A stretch of 64,000 bases of DNA, taken from UBA9926 sp023261215. Lineage in GTDB: Bacteria > Pseudomonadota > Gammaproteobacteria > Pseudomonadales > Azotimanducaceae. The translations under genes were made by a program, and so were the position numbers. The DNA lies in contig JAYPYV010000013.1 of the NCBI GenBank assembly GCA_038136035.1, positions 8,449 to 72,448 on the forward strand. Direction: 5' to 3'. The notes beneath the pieces were generated by a model. The model saw only the letters and a program-made list of their open reading frames with translations. It was not told the origin of the DNA and made no database searches. This document shows positions 27,162-36,829 of this stretch, piece by piece (position 1 is the stretch's first letter; each line of letters begins with the position of its first letter).

Positions 27162-27288
27162 TCAAGGGTAGCCGCTGGCGAATCACTGGCTTGTAGCGTC
27201 TGAGGTCGATTGACGCGCAGGCTGGAAGTTGCAAGCAAACTGACTGGGTTTTCTTACAAACGTGGCAAGAATGTGAAGGAATACGCAC

Positions 27289-28056
27289 ATGAGTAAATTC
27301 TCGCTCTCCGGCAAGACGGTCTTGGTAACAGGCGCTTCCTCGGGATTTGGACATCATTTTGCTGGGGTTCTCGCCGAAGCCGGCGCGCAGGTTGTGTTGG
27401 GTGCTCGGCGGATGGATAAGATCGAGGCGCGTGTGACCTCCCTTAAGGCCGAGGGTCATTCGGTGATGGGGGTTGAGCTCGATGTGAATGATCCAGAGTC
27501 AGCGGCGCATTTCCTGAGCGCCGCCGAACGCGAATTCGGTTCGATTGATGTTCTGATCAACAACGCCGGCGTTGAAGCGGGGGCAAAGACCTACACCATG
27601 ATTGATGAGGATGACTGGGATTACGTGCTGAATACCAACCTGAAATCGGTCTGGCGTCTCAGTAAGTACTACACCGAATGGGTCGCAGCGCATAGGGTTT
27701 CGGGCAACATTATAAACGTGGCCTCGATTACAGCCTACCGAACCATCAAGGGACAGTTCCCTTATGCAGTGTCCAAAGCCGCATTGGTTAAAGCCACCGA
27801 GATTATGGCACTCGAAGGCGCTCGACATGGAGTGCGCGTCAATGCGCTCGCCCCCGGATACATTCTGACCGATGTGTCCCGCGTGCTTCTCGAAAGTGAA
27901 CGCTCTGAATCCTTTGTTAAAGGAATTCCCATGCGGCGATATGGAGAGTTTGAAGACTTGGATGGCCCTCTGCTGCTGTTGGCATCCGATGCCTCGAGTT
28001 ACATGACGGGGTCGACCATTGTGGTTGACGGCGGGCATATCTGCGCTGAACTGTAG
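27289..28056 (+). CDS. Short-chain dehydrogenase/reductase
   Basis: SDR of 255 residues. VTGASSGFGHHFA is the glycine motif, DVLINNAGVEAG the NNAG block, and IINVASITAY with YAVSKAALVK gives the Ser, Tyr and Lys of the active site. The C-terminus MTGSTIVVDGGH is standard. It follows the dehydrogenase-kinase pair after 127 bp on the same strand and could complete an acyl-CoA oxidation route as a 3-hydroxyacyl-CoA dehydrogenase. This is inference from context. Confidence 0.87.
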   Translation: MSKFSLSGKTVLVTGASSGFGHHFAGVLAEAGAQVVLGARRMDKIEARVTSLKAEGHSVMGVELDVNDPESAAHFLSAAEREFGSIDVLINNAGVEAGAKTYTMIDEDDWDYVLNTNLKSVWRLSKYYTEWVAAHRVSGNIINVASITAYRTIKGQFPYAVSKAALVKATEIMALEGARHGVRVNALAPGYILTDVSRVLLESERSESFVKGIPMRRYGEFEDLDGPLLLLASDASSYMTGSTIVVDGGHICAEL

Positions 28057-28187
28057 GCGTTACCCGTCGCAACGCGCAGTGGGCCTGGTTTCAAAGCGCT
28101 TGTGAGGGGCGTGGCACCAGGCCGAATTGGGGTGGGCTTCTGCGTTGTAATTAATGCGCAATGGAGCATTGATCTTTGAAGGCTGAA

Positions 28188-28202
28188 TGATAATAATTCG
28201 CA
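28188..28202 (+). promoter_or_regulatory. Fur box upstream of feoAB
   Basis: TGATAATAATTCGCA matches the 7-1-7 Fur consensus TGATAATnATTATCA at 13 of 15 positions. It lies 25 bp upstream of the feoA ATG, where bound Fe-Fur would block transcription. The function of the adjacent genes (ferrous iron uptake) agrees with iron repression. Confidence 0.75.
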
Positions 28203-28226
28203 TTCAGTTTTAGTCCAGTGGAAAGC

Positions 28227-28460
28227 ATGAGCACCCTAGCCCAGATTAATGTTGGCCGTCGTTGCCGGGTCGTCACGACTGAAATCGCGAGCCCTGAGGC
28301 GCAAGCGCATCTGGAAGCCATGGGTATTTTCCCCGGTGTGGAGATGAAGGTGCTGAGGGAAGCCCCCTTGGGTGATCCCATCCAAGTTCGTATCGGTGTG
28401 TCGCTCATGAGCATTCGAAAGCAAGAAGCTGCCTGCATCGGCGTCGAATCGGTCCTCTAA
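28227..28460 (+). CDS. feoA: Ferrous iron transport protein A
   Basis: Small SH3-like cytoplasmic protein of 77 residues that assists FeoB. The family features are the initial CRVVTTEIASPEAQAHLEAMG and the FPGVEMKVLREAPLGDPIQVRIG core, which is the usual FeoA pattern of a beta-barrel with a GDP-x-x-x-x strand. I start at the ATG at 28227; a GTG nine bases earlier is also possible. Its stop codon directly abuts the feoB ATG. The Fur box upstream implies iron repression. Confidence 0.92.
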   Translation: MSTLAQINVGRRCRVVTTEIASPEAQAHLEAMGIFPGVEMKVLREAPLGDPIQVRIGVSLMSIRKQEAACIGVESVL

Positions 28461-30575
28461 ATGCCCTCCACCACTGTCGGCCTCGTGGGAAATCCCAACA
28501 GCGGCAAGAGCACGCTGTTCAATGGCTTGACCGGTGCTCATCAGCGGGTTGGAAATTGGCCCGGTGTCACCGTTGAAAAAAAATCAGGCGCTTGCCGAAT
28601 CGATTCGGGATGGGTCGATGTTGTTGATTTGCCAGGACTTTACAGTCTTGAGCAGGATCGAGGCGGCCTGGATGAATCAATCGCATCAGGATTTTTGCGG
28701 TCAGCCGACTGCGACATCATCCTCAACATTGTTGACGCCACGAACTTAGAACGTCACCTGCTGCTGACGCAACAGCTGCAACGTTTAGGCCATCCGATGC
28801 TTATCGTGCTCAATATGGTTGATGTGGCTGATCGCCATGGTGTCTCCGTTGATTCTGAAGCCTTGTCAGAGGCGTTGGGTGTGCCTGTGATCCCCATGGT
28901 AGCAAGTCGAAATGAAGGGCTGACTGAGCTGAAGAAGGCCTTGTCGGCCATGGTGCAAAGGCTCTCGAGTCCTGTGGAGTCAACCGTCGATGAGAGCGAT
29001 CAACCGGCCCTAGAGGTCTCGAGTGGATCAACCGGCGCGAAGACTTACTTTGCACGCGCTCAGGCCATCGGCTCCAAGGTGGTCAAGGTGAGCGCGATGA
29101 GTCACACCCCGAGCGAGCGCATCGATGCCGTGGTCCTCAATCGCTGGCTGGGTATCCCGATCTTCTTGTTGGCGATGTACACGATGTTCACGCTGGCCAT
29201 CAATCTGGGTGCTGTGTTCATCGATTTCTTCGACCTACTGTTTGGTGCCTTGTTCGTGGACGGCACAAGCCAACTGCTTCATGCGCTCTCGGCGCCAGAA
29301 TGGCTCGTTGCGCTCCTCGCCGATGGTCTCGGTGGGGGGATTCAACTGGTTGCGACCTTTATTCCGGTGGTGGGATTTCTGTTCTTGTGTCTTTCTATCA
29401 TGGAAGACTCGGGCTATATGGCTCGCGCAGCCTTTGTGATTGATCGCCTTATGATCTCCATTGGCTTACCTGGCAATGCCTTCGTTCCTTTGATTGTTGG
29501 ATTTGGATGCAATGTCCCCGCGGTGATGGCCTCTCGAAGCTTGCCGTCTGCCCAGGATCGATTGATGACGATGGCCATGGCACCCTTTATGTCCTGTGGC
29601 GCGAGGCTGACCGTTTACGCATTGTTCGCCACCGTTTTTTTCAGGGACAGCGGACAAAACATTGTGTTCTTGCTTTATTTGTTGGGGATCGGCATGGCGA
29701 TCTTCACCGGATGGATCTTTCGTAAACAGATTTTCTCTGGTCAAATCTCGCCATCTTTCGCAGAAATGCCGGTCTATCACGTACCCAATCCGCGCAACAT
29801 TTTTATGACCACATGGCTGCGATTGAAAAGTTTTGTGGTTCGGGCAGGGCGAACCATTCTTATTGTGGTCCTTGCACTCAGCATGCTGAACTCCATGGCG
29901 CTGGATGGGTCTTTTGGCCATCAGGATTCGGACCGATCGGTCCTGGCGACGATTGGCAAGCGGATCACGCCTTTGTTCGCTCCAATGGGTATCGAAGAGA
30001 ATAATTGGCCCGCGACGGTTGGGCTGTTTACTGGGCTCTTCGCGAAAGAGGCGGTGGTTGGCACCTTAGATGCCCTCTATAGCGGCGGTGCCAAAGAGGA
30101 CCCCGTTGAGATTTTGGATGGCGTCCATGCGGCGTTTGCGAGCATTGGTGAAAACTTGTTAGCACTCGCAGACGCCGTAGGCGATCCGCTCGGTCTCGCC
30201 GTCATCAGCGAAACCGAACCCGAGCATCAAGCCACTCGCGACAACATGATTCAGCAGTTTGGCGGAGCGTTTCCCGCATTCTGCTACCTGGTCTTTATCC
30301 TGCTGTACGCGCCCTGCGTTGCGGTGGTGGCGGCCATGACCAAAGAGGCGGGTTGGCGATGGTCAGCGTTGGTGTTCTTGTGGACCACGGGGCTCGGATA
30401 TCTCACGGCGACGACCATTTATCAGGTGGGTGTGTTTGCTGACCATCCTCAGTTTTCCGGCTTGTGGATTGCTGGTGCATTAATCAGTTTGACTGGGATG
30501 ATCATCTTGATGAAGCGATTGGGCGCGCGTGCAGCGTCGGCTCAGCTGATTCCTGTGGTTCAGGTTACGGTTTAG
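28461..30575 (+). CDS. feoB: Ferrous iron transporter B
   Basis: Inner-membrane Fe2+ transporter of 704 residues. The N-terminal G-protein domain has G1 as GNPNSGKS (residues 10-17), G3 as DLPGLYSL and G4 as NMVD. It is followed by a membrane domain with the duplicated gate segments, including GFGCNVPAVMASR and GLFAKEAVVGTL, plus an internal alpha-helical insert. Length is slightly below the 770 residues of E. coli FeoB but within family range. It abuts feoA without a gap. No feoC follows; the next gene is a cation antiporter 334 bp downstream. Confidence 0.95.
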   Translation: MPSTTVGLVGNPNSGKSTLFNGLTGAHQRVGNWPGVTVEKKSGACRIDSGWVDVVDLPGLYSLEQDRGGLDESIASGFLRSADCDIILNIVDATNLERHLLLTQQLQRLGHPMLIVLNMVDVADRHGVSVDSEALSEALGVPVIPMVASRNEGLTELKKALSAMVQRLSSPVESTVDESDQPALEVSSGSTGAKTYFARAQAIGSKVVKVSAMSHTPSERIDAVVLNRWLGIPIFLLAMYTMFTLAINLGAVFIDFFDLLFGALFVDGTSQLLHALSAPEWLVALLADGLGGGIQLVATFIPVVGFLFLCLSIMEDSGYMARAAFVIDRLMISIGLPGNAFVPLIVGFGCNVPAVMASRSLPSAQDRLMTMAMAPFMSCGARLTVYALFATVFFRDSGQNIVFLLYLLGIGMAIFTGWIFRKQIFSGQISPSFAEMPVYHVPNPRNIFMTTWLRLKSFVVRAGRTILIVVLALSMLNSMALDGSFGHQDSDRSVLATIGKRITPLFAPMGIEENNWPATVGLFTGLFAKEAVVGTLDALYSGGAKEDPVEILDGVHAAFASIGENLLALADAVGDPLGLAVISETEPEHQATRDNMIQQFGGAFPAFCYLVFILLYAPCVAVVAAMTKEAGWRWSALVFLWTTGLGYLTATTIYQVGVFADHPQFSGLWIAGALISLTGMIILMKRLGARAASAQLIPVVQVTV

Positions 30576-30909
30576 GACGAGGGCGAGACCATGTCCTTTG
30601 GGGATGCTGCGGGTAAAACGCGTTGTCCGTGATGCGCTTGCTCGCTGTAATTCAGTTAGACTGGGCGTCTTTTGTTGGGGCTGTAATCGCCCGACGCTTG
30701 CAGACATGATCTGGGTGTCAGGCCTCATTTGGCGTTATCTTGCGGTCCATGCGGCATGTAACTCTCGAGCCAGTAGCGAACGCGCCTCGATGATGGGTCG
30801 ATACGGATAGGGAGCGCTGCCCGGTCGAATCCTCAACTCGCCCGCAAGCAAATCTTTTGAGACCCTAGCGCATCTCGGTTAGCGCACGACGAATGGTGCA
30901 GAGGAACTA
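30576..30909. other. Intergenic region, no gene seen
   Basis: This 334-bp gap lies between feoB and the Ca2+/cation antiporter. I find no coding frame, tRNA or clear terminator. A ribosome site GAGGAACTA precedes the antiporter ATG. Confidence 0.5.
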
Positions 30910-31905
30910 ATGGACATGGCATCTGAACTCAGCCCTTACATGGGCGATCTCATTGATTTGGGGTTGGTCTTGGTGGGATTCGCATTGCTCATTGGCGGTG
31001 GCGATGCATTGGTGCGGGGCGCCTTAGCGCTGGCGGCTCGCCATCACGTTTCACCGCTCCTGGTGGGGATGACCGTGGTCGCGATGGGTACGTCAGCGCC
31101 AGAGCTCGTGGTCTCGATTTTATCCGCAATCTCTGGCCATGCGGATATAGCCCTTGGGAACGTGATTGGGAGCAACATTGCCAACGTCTTGTTGGTCATT
31201 GGCGTGCCGGTTTTGATTTACCCTATGGCGACGGCGCAGCCGGGACTCGCGCGTCAGACCAACATTATGATGCTGACTTCAATCGCGTTTGTGGGCCTCC
31301 TGTTCTTGGGAACGATCAGCACCCTGCAGGGCCTGATATTACTCGCGGGCCTGGGTTTATTCCTTTTTGGTGCCGCGCGTGGCGACGTGGAACTCTCCGC
31401 ACTCGACGAAGTGAAGGCGCAGCTTGGCGAAGTGGCAACGCACCATTTGAGTTACTGGCGGATTCTGCTTTGGCTGGGTCTTGGCATGGTGTTATTGCCG
31501 CTTGGTGCTGAATTTGTGGTGGATTCAGGCACCAGCCTAGCGGAGTCTTGGGGGATTGGTGAGGCCGTGATTGGGCTGACCATCGTGGCCTTGGGTACCT
31601 CGCTGCCCGAGCTCGCAACCACCGTCGCCGCAGCATTCCGCAGGAATGTTGACGTTGCGCTGGGCAATGTCATTGGCAGTAACATTTTTAACATGCTGGC
31701 GATCGTGGGCATCACAGCGCTGATTGCAGACCTCGACGTTGCGCCGGCGTTTTTGAGCTACGATGTTTGGGTCATGCTGGCGGTCGCATTGTTTTTAACG
31801 GCCGCGGTCTGGCGCCGCCAGGTGATTGGCCCGAGACTCGGCATTTTGTTGCTGATTGGGTACGGCCTCTACATCTATCATTTAGTTACGGGTTCACTGA
31901 GCTAG
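30910..31905 (+). CDS. Calcium/sodium antiporter, YrbG/CaCA family
   Basis: Inner-membrane cation exchanger of 331 residues with ten predicted helices. The two inverted alpha-repeats are exact family signatures: VAMGTSAPELVVSI with GNVIGSNIANVLL in the first half, and VALGTSLPELATTV with GNVIGSNIFNMLA in the second. The acidic residues and Asn of these repeats bind Ca2+ or Na+. The protein most resembles the bacterial K+-independent YrbG group. It begins 40 bp upstream of an APC-type permease, with which it may share a transcript. Confidence 0.94.
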   Translation: MDMASELSPYMGDLIDLGLVLVGFALLIGGGDALVRGALALAARHHVSPLLVGMTVVAMGTSAPELVVSILSAISGHADIALGNVIGSNIANVLLVIGVPVLIYPMATAQPGLARQTNIMMLTSIAFVGLLFLGTISTLQGLILLAGLGLFLFGAARGDVELSALDEVKAQLGEVATHHLSYWRILLWLGLGMVLLPLGAEFVVDSGTSLAESWGIGEAVIGLTIVALGTSLPELATTVAAAFRRNVDVALGNVIGSNIFNMLAIVGITALIADLDVAPAFLSYDVWVMLAVALFLTAAVWRRQVIGPRLGILLLIGYGLYIYHLVTGSLS

Positions 31906-31945
31906 GTCATCCCTGCTGAGGCGGACGAATGCCGGGTGCCAAGGT

Positions 31946-33247
31946 ATGAATAGGTTCTCTCCACTGACCGCGACAGCGATCGTCATCGCCAACATGATTG
32001 GCACGGGGGTGTTTACCAGTCTCGGCTTTCAGTTGATGGACGTGCAGTCGAGCTCTGCCATTCTGCTCTTATGGGTCATCGGGGGGGTTGCTGCGCTCTG
32101 CGGTGCGCTGACTTATGCAGAACTCGGCGCGCAGCTGCCGAGATCCGGCGGTGAGTACAACTTTTTAGGTCGGCTCTATCATCCGGCCGTGGGGTTCGTG
32201 TCAGGCTGGATCTCAATCACCATCGGGTTTGCGGCGCCGATTGCTCTGGCGGCGATGACCTTCTCGGCGTATTTGGGGTCAGCGTTTCCGGACCTCTCGG
32301 GACAGGCACTGGCGGCGGGGCTGATCATCATTTTGACGGGCCTTCATGGGATCACGCGCAAACTCAGTGGCGCAACCCAGGTCGTTTTCACTGGACTTAA
32401 AATTGTCCTCGTGCTCGCCTTCAGTACGGCAGCGCTGACCTTGGGCGAAACACAGCCTCTACCATTCTCTTTTGGCGAAGTGGAGGTGGCCTACCTTTCG
32501 AGCAGTGCCTTTGCGGTGTCTTTGATTTACGTCAACTACGCCTACACCGGGTGGAATGCAGCGACCTATTTAATCGATGAAGTCGATCATCCTGAGCGGA
32601 ACCTGCCGAAGGTTCTGATGGTGGGTACCGGGTTCGTGATGGTGAGTTATGTCTTACTGAACTTCGTGTTTATGAAGGTCGCGCCGATTGAAGCCATGCA
32701 AGGAAAGATTGAAATAGGGATGATCGCTGCTGACTATGCTTTCGGCGAGGCGGGTGGTCAGGCGATGGGGATCACGCTGTCTATGCTGTTGATTTCAACC
32801 GTCTCAGCCATGCTGATGGCCGGCCCCAGAGTCTTGCAGGTTATTGGCCAAGATTTTCGTTTGTTTGGCTTCCTTGCGAAAACCAACAAGGATGGGATTC
32901 CGATGACCGCTATTCTTGCCGTTGCGGGGCTGAGTTTGATGCTAGTGCTCACCTCCAGTTTCGAATCGGTGCTGGTCTTCTCAGGGTTTGTGCTGGCCTT
33001 GAACACCTTCTTCGCAGTGGCTGGCGTTTTCATTCTGCGATTCAAACAACGTGCGGATGGCCAGGAAGTCGTTGGGTATCAGACCTGGGGCTATCCTGTG
33101 ACCCCGATTCTTTACCTGGGGCTTACTGCGTGGACGCTGGTGTTTATTCTCCTCGAGCGGCCAAAGGAAGCGCTCGCTGCCGGGTTAATCATTCTTTTAG
33201 GACTGATGCTCTATTGGCTTTCGGAGCGACTCGGCACTGACCGTTAA
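31946..33247 (+). CDS. APC-family amino acid permease
   Basis: Inner-membrane transporter of 433 residues with twelve predicted helices. The first helix contains IANMIGTGVFTSLG, the unwound Gly-rich substrate site of the APC superfamily. TYAELGAQLPRSGGEYNFL follows as the helix 2-3 consensus, and YTGWNAATYLIDEVDHPERNLP as the helix 6 region. The general amino-acid/polyamine permease group is clear, the substrate is not. It converges on the dienoyl-CoA isomerase-like gene with a four-base overlap of their stop ends. Confidence 0.92.
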   Translation: MNRFSPLTATAIVIANMIGTGVFTSLGFQLMDVQSSSAILLLWVIGGVAALCGALTYAELGAQLPRSGGEYNFLGRLYHPAVGFVSGWISITIGFAAPIALAAMTFSAYLGSAFPDLSGQALAAGLIIILTGLHGITRKLSGATQVVFTGLKIVLVLAFSTAALTLGETQPLPFSFGEVEVAYLSSSAFAVSLIYVNYAYTGWNAATYLIDEVDHPERNLPKVLMVGTGFVMVSYVLLNFVFMKVAPIEAMQGKIEIGMIAADYAFGEAGGQAMGITLSMLLISTVSAMLMAGPRVLQVIGQDFRLFGFLAKTNKDGIPMTAILAVAGLSLMLVLTSSFESVLVFSGFVLALNTFFAVAGVFILRFKQRADGQEVVGYQTWGYPVTPILYLGLTAWTLVFILLERPKEALAAGLIILLGLMLYWLSERLGTDR

Positions 33248-34101
33248 TCTGGAGACCGCGCGCCTCGAATGGGCGGTAGATCTGCAAACTGACCTGGTCG
33301 AGATTCTGCGCGGGCTTGCATTGCCTCTTGAATTTCGTCGCGATGGAAGTGGGAGGCATTCCATATCGCGACGTAATCTAAGCCATCTTGGGTCGTGTGA
33401 TCGCGTGCGTAATTGATCATTCGTTTGCAACCATAGACCGCCAGCGGCGCCTTGGAGGCAATCTCGCGGGCAATGGCCGTCACACCTTCAACCATGGACT
33501 CATGGTTAGGAAATACGCGATTCACCAGACCCATGTCTCGAGCTTCGTCGGCCGATACCCTCCGGCCTGTGTAAGCCATCTCCCGCACATAGCCTTCTGG
33601 GATCAGTTTCACGAGTCTGGGGAAGGTGCCAACGTCTGCGGTGAGACCAATATTCGTCTCAAAGATGGTGAAGTAAGCATCCTCGCTGGCATAGCGGATG
33701 TCACATGCCGTGATGAGATCAACCCCGCCGCCGATGCATCCGCCCTGAACAGCGACAAGCACCGGTACTCGACAGTTTTCTAGGATAGAAAACGCGTCCT
33801 GCATGTGGCGCGCATGATCGTAAAACGCGGTGGGCGCTTGACGTTTTTTCACCGTTGCCAGCGCAGGATCCGTGGTTCCTTCGTGGTTCGAGAAGGACGC
33901 AGTATCGAGGCCCGATGAGAAGTGAGGCCCGGTTGAACTGACCACAATCACCCTCGCTCTCGCGTGCTCATCGATATCGCGGATGATTTGAGGGAGTTCC
34001 GCCCAGAAGGTGGGATTCATGCTGTTGCGCTTTTCGGGTCGATTCAGCGTGACGTGGGCGATTTGATCCTGAATGGTGACGTCAAAGCAGGCATAGGTCA
34101 T
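33244..34101 (-). CDS. Crotonase, delta3,5-delta2,4-dienoyl-CoA isomerase (ECH1) type
   Basis: Crotonase of 285 residues. The active-site block GGCIGGGVDLITACDIRYA supplies the first Asp, FETNIGL the Glu and ADVGTFPRL the second Asp. These three acidic positions are the catalytic set of ECH1 dienoyl-CoA isomerases and are absent in most hydratases. The N-terminus has LNRPEKRNSM and HFSSGLD for the oxyanion hole. Such enzymes handle odd-positioned double bonds during beta-oxidation of unsaturated fatty acids. Of the five crotonases in this window it is the one whose specific activity is best supported by residues. Confidence 0.88.
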   Translation of the reverse strand: MTYACFDVTIQDQIAHVTLNRPEKRNSMNPTFWAELPQIIRDIDEHARARVIVVSSTGPHFSSGLDTASFSNHEGTTDPALATVKKRQAPTAFYDHARHMQDAFSILENCRVPVLVAVQGGCIGGGVDLITACDIRYASEDAYFTIFETNIGLTADVGTFPRLVKLIPEGYVREMAYTGRRVSADEARDMGLVNRVFPNHESMVEGVTAIAREIASKAPLAVYGCKRMINYARDHTTQDGLDYVAIWNASHFHRDEIQEAMQARAESRPGQFADLPPIRGARSPD

Positions 34102-34157
34102 GGCGCGGTCTCCGTAAGGGGCGCTCTCAAACGAGCAACAATGAGTATAGGCTGAGC

Positions 34158-36152
34158 TTAACGCACCCAGCGGATGCCGGCGGATACCTTCCGTCCCGGC
34201 GCTTTGTAGCCAAAGACTTCCTCAAAGGCGTGGTCAAGTAAGTTATCTGTTCGGAGGAAGATTTCCCAATCAGGGTGGAGCCGAAAGCTGCCTGCCAAGG
34301 AAGCGACGGTGAAACCGGGTAATGCCACTTCGAGTTGATAAGGTGGTGAGGGTGGATAGTACAGATCTCTTTGCTCGCCAGTTCGCTTGACTGCCATGGA
34401 GAGGTTCCATCGGTCGAAATTCAGATTCATGCGGACTTGGCCCGAATGACGCGGTCGGCGTAATTCGATTTCACCTGAGGGCGAGACCGATTTGGCGTAT
34501 TGATAACCCCAATGCCAAGTCAGGTGTTGGCTTTGAGTGAATGAGCCCTCCAATTCCACGCCACGGCGGCGACTGCTGCCAGATTCGTTTTTCGCAGTGA
34601 AGGCATTTAATTCAGGCGAGAAGCTAAACCCATTGATCTCGTCTTCAAGGTTGGCGCCATAAAGGTGAACACTGACTCGGATCGGCGAGTCATCTTCTCG
34701 ATAGGCGAATCCGAGATCCCAACTTCGACTTGTCTCTGGATTGAGTGCAGGGTTTCCGACAAAGGAATCATAGTAACCAAATCGTTCAACGAAGCTCGGA
34801 TTTTTGATGCCTTGCCCCACGGCCGCCGAGAGCCGGAGAGGGAGGGTGGGCAAATCGAAGCTTGATTGCCACTGGTAACTCATGACGTGGCCAAACGCGG
34901 AATTGTGATCGCGCCTTGCGCTGAGCCCCATGAGCATCGCTTGCCCACGGAATAGGTACTCGAGGGTGGCACTCCGCTGGCGGATTTGCTGCGCCTGATT
35001 GGGGTCTCCAAAAAAGTCTACCGGTGCCGAAAGTTCAAAGCGGTCGGTTTCATCTTCGATGGAAGCTAGCAGGCCATGGGCTTCGATTTCGTACTGACCG
35101 ATCCAATGAATCCTCCGTTTTTCACCTGAGGTTTTGGTGAGGCCGTAGTCCTGGTCCTGATTCCTGTGCTTTGTTTTAGAGGCGTCGAAGGTGAGCGATT
35201 GTTCAAAACGATCAGTTGGCGAATGGCGTAAAGCACCTGAGGTGAACCAAAACTGAGATTCACTCTCATTGTCTGCATCGGTCGGTAGCCCCGTGCTGAA
35301 CCAATCAATCGCGTCGAAGTCGACTTGATCAGCAGACCGTCGGGCCTGAAGGTTGAACGTCCATCGATCATTTAACCGGGATCGAGTTGAAATTCGGGCT
35401 GCCGTGTGTCGCTCTCCATCCTTCTCAGAGCCGGTGCGCGAGATGTTTTCGCCATCGGATTGACTAAAGCTCGCGCTCACATCAATGCGATGTCTGTCAT
35501 TGGATTTTAGAAACTGGCCATGCCATTCACCCGAATCATGATTCCCATAAGAGGCGCTCATTTCTAAACGGTTCAACGTCTCTTCCGGCGTGAGTGTCAC
35601 AATATGGATCACGCCGGCCAGGGCGTCACTGCCCCAGATTGCACTTTGCGGGCCTCTCACGATCTCGATGCGTTCGATTTGGTGGATTGGAAAGTGGGCG
35701 AAGTTAAATTCCCCACCTTGAGTTACGTCGTTTGCCTCAACGCCGTCAATGAGCACCAGGACATGGTTGGCCTCAGCGCCTCGCATGCGAATTTGAGTCA
35801 GGGCGCCGCTGGGTCCTTGTCTGCTGACACTGATGCCAGGCAAGCCCAGTAGCAGATCAGCCAGCGTTTGGGCGCCCTGAGCGCGAATATCGTCTCGATA
35901 CAGAACCGTGAGGGCGGCGCCGGACTCATGAGTTGCCATAGGCAAACGAGAGGCGGTCACGGTCAATTGTTCCACGGGCTCCCGCGACGAGGCTGGGTGA
36001 TTGAGGATTAAGCCGAGCATCAGGAGCGTAGCCGTTTGCATCAAATTTGGGCGCCGGTCGCGATACGTTCTGGGCGCCAAAGCGCGGTCACCGACGCTGT
36101 CGGCGATTCGGTCGCTGCGCTGAGCTTGGAAGTGCGGTTGAAGTCGTGGCAT
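34158..36152 (-). CDS. btuB: BtuB-like TonB-dependent vitamin B12 receptor
   Basis: Outer-membrane receptor of about 664 residues. A TonB box (EQLTVTASRLP) leads into a plug with GVEANDVTQGG, IERIEIVRGPQSAIWGSDALAG and a compact barrel, all typical of BtuB. The start is uncertain: the ATG at 36152 has AGGG at good spacing but gives about 37 residues before the hydrophobic signal segment, while an ATG at 36041 gives a standard signal peptide yet lacks a ribosome site. The cobalamin riboswitch immediately upstream identifies the ligand class. The inner-membrane BtuCDF partners are not in the window. Confidence 0.9.
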   Translation of the reverse strand: MPRLQPHFQAQRSDRIADSVGDRALAPRTYRDRRPNLMQTATLLMLGLILNHPASSREPVEQLTVTASRLPMATHESGAALTVLYRDDIRAQGAQTLADLLLGLPGISVSRQGPSGALTQIRMRGAEANHVLVLIDGVEANDVTQGGEFNFAHFPIHQIERIEIVRGPQSAIWGSDALAGVIHIVTLTPEETLNRLEMSASYGNHDSGEWHGQFLKSNDRHRIDVSASFSQSDGENISRTGSEKDGERHTAARISTRSRLNDRWTFNLQARRSADQVDFDAIDWFSTGLPTDADNESESQFWFTSGALRHSPTDRFEQSLTFDASKTKHRNQDQDYGLTKTSGEKRRIHWIGQYEIEAHGLLASIEDETDRFELSAPVDFFGDPNQAQQIRQRSATLEYLFRGQAMLMGLSARRDHNSAFGHVMSYQWQSSFDLPTLPLRLSAAVGQGIKNPSFVERFGYYDSFVGNPALNPETSRSWDLGFAYREDDSPIRVSVHLYGANLEDEINGFSFSPELNAFTAKNESGSSRRRGVELEGSFTQSQHLTWHWGYQYAKSVSPSGEIELRRPRHSGQVRMNLNFDRWNLSMAVKRTGEQRDLYYPPSPPYQLEVALPGFTVASLAGSFRLHPDWEIFLRTDNLLDHAFEEVFGYKAPGRKVSAGIRWVR

Positions 36153-36263
36153 GAACAATCCCTAGTTCGTCAAAGTGTCATGACGAAATGCATGACGATT
36201 AATCGGGATTGAACAGTGGCTATGCACGTCCAATCTCCGCCCTCCGCAGAGTCAGTCGTTAAG

Positions 36264-36425
36264 ATCAGGGCCGGTCTCCGGGCTCACAAGGCGCTTCGCG
36301 CTCAAGCGATCGCCTTCCCATAGGTACCTTGGGTACATCTACAGTGGCTAATCGATCGCTCTACTTGTTTACCGTTGCGGGGGCAGCATCGGTTTTTCAC
36401 CGATTTCCCGTTTCATTCCAAACAC
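36264..36425 (-). promoter_or_regulatory. Cobalamin riboswitch
   Basis: On the minus strand the conserved elements appear in order: GGGAAATCGGTGAAAAACCG, then TGCCCCCGCAACGGTAA, the GCCACTGTAGATG segment, GGGAAGGCG and the closing GAGCCCGGAGACCGGC. These match the adenosylcobalamin riboswitch core, including the B12-box GCCACTG. It sits about 110 bp upstream of the BtuB-like start and should repress it when cobalamin is plentiful. Confidence 0.92.
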
Positions 36426-36829
36426 CCGCCAATCCATGCTTTTCAGAAAAGCCGATGCAGATGGGTTGGAACACCCTGACAACAGCAGAAGCTTACGTTG
36501 AAGCCGGGGATTGTCAATGCATTCAATGGCAGGTTTTGGATTTTTGCTCTCGGATGCAGAAGGCACGCCCAGATGCGATGTGAACCATCGACGTTGCTCG
36601 GCTGGCTTTAACGTCTCAGTCCTCATGGGCGCGACCTGAGGTGTGTGATATCCCTCAGGAACGGTCTCGTCCTTTTGATCCTCAGTGCCTCGGACAGGCG
36701 CTCTGACAGGCGCTCTGACTGGCGTGAGTGGGTCACCAAAGAAGGACTGACATCGGCGCGATCACCCCGCGTTCAGTATTAGAATGCCTCTTCGATCAAG
36801 CTTAAAAGCAAGAAAGAGAGCCTTTAACG
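36426..36829. other. Intergenic region with short 12-bp repeat
   Basis: No gene is evident between the riboswitch and the SGNH hydrolase. A 12-bp unit GACAGGCGCTCT is repeated twice with a partial third copy (36693-36724), about 105 bp before the hydrolase start. The divergent promoters of btuB and the hydrolase must lie here. Confidence 0.5.

Noticed and set aside
30812..30835. T-loop-like GGTCGAATCC, suggesting a tRNA end
   Set aside because: The T-loop lacks a base and no acceptor, D or anticodon stem can be built upstream.
36369..36626. Minus-strand frame overlapping the cobalamin riboswitch
   Set aside because: It crosses the conserved RNA element, which explains the sequence conservation better than a protein would.
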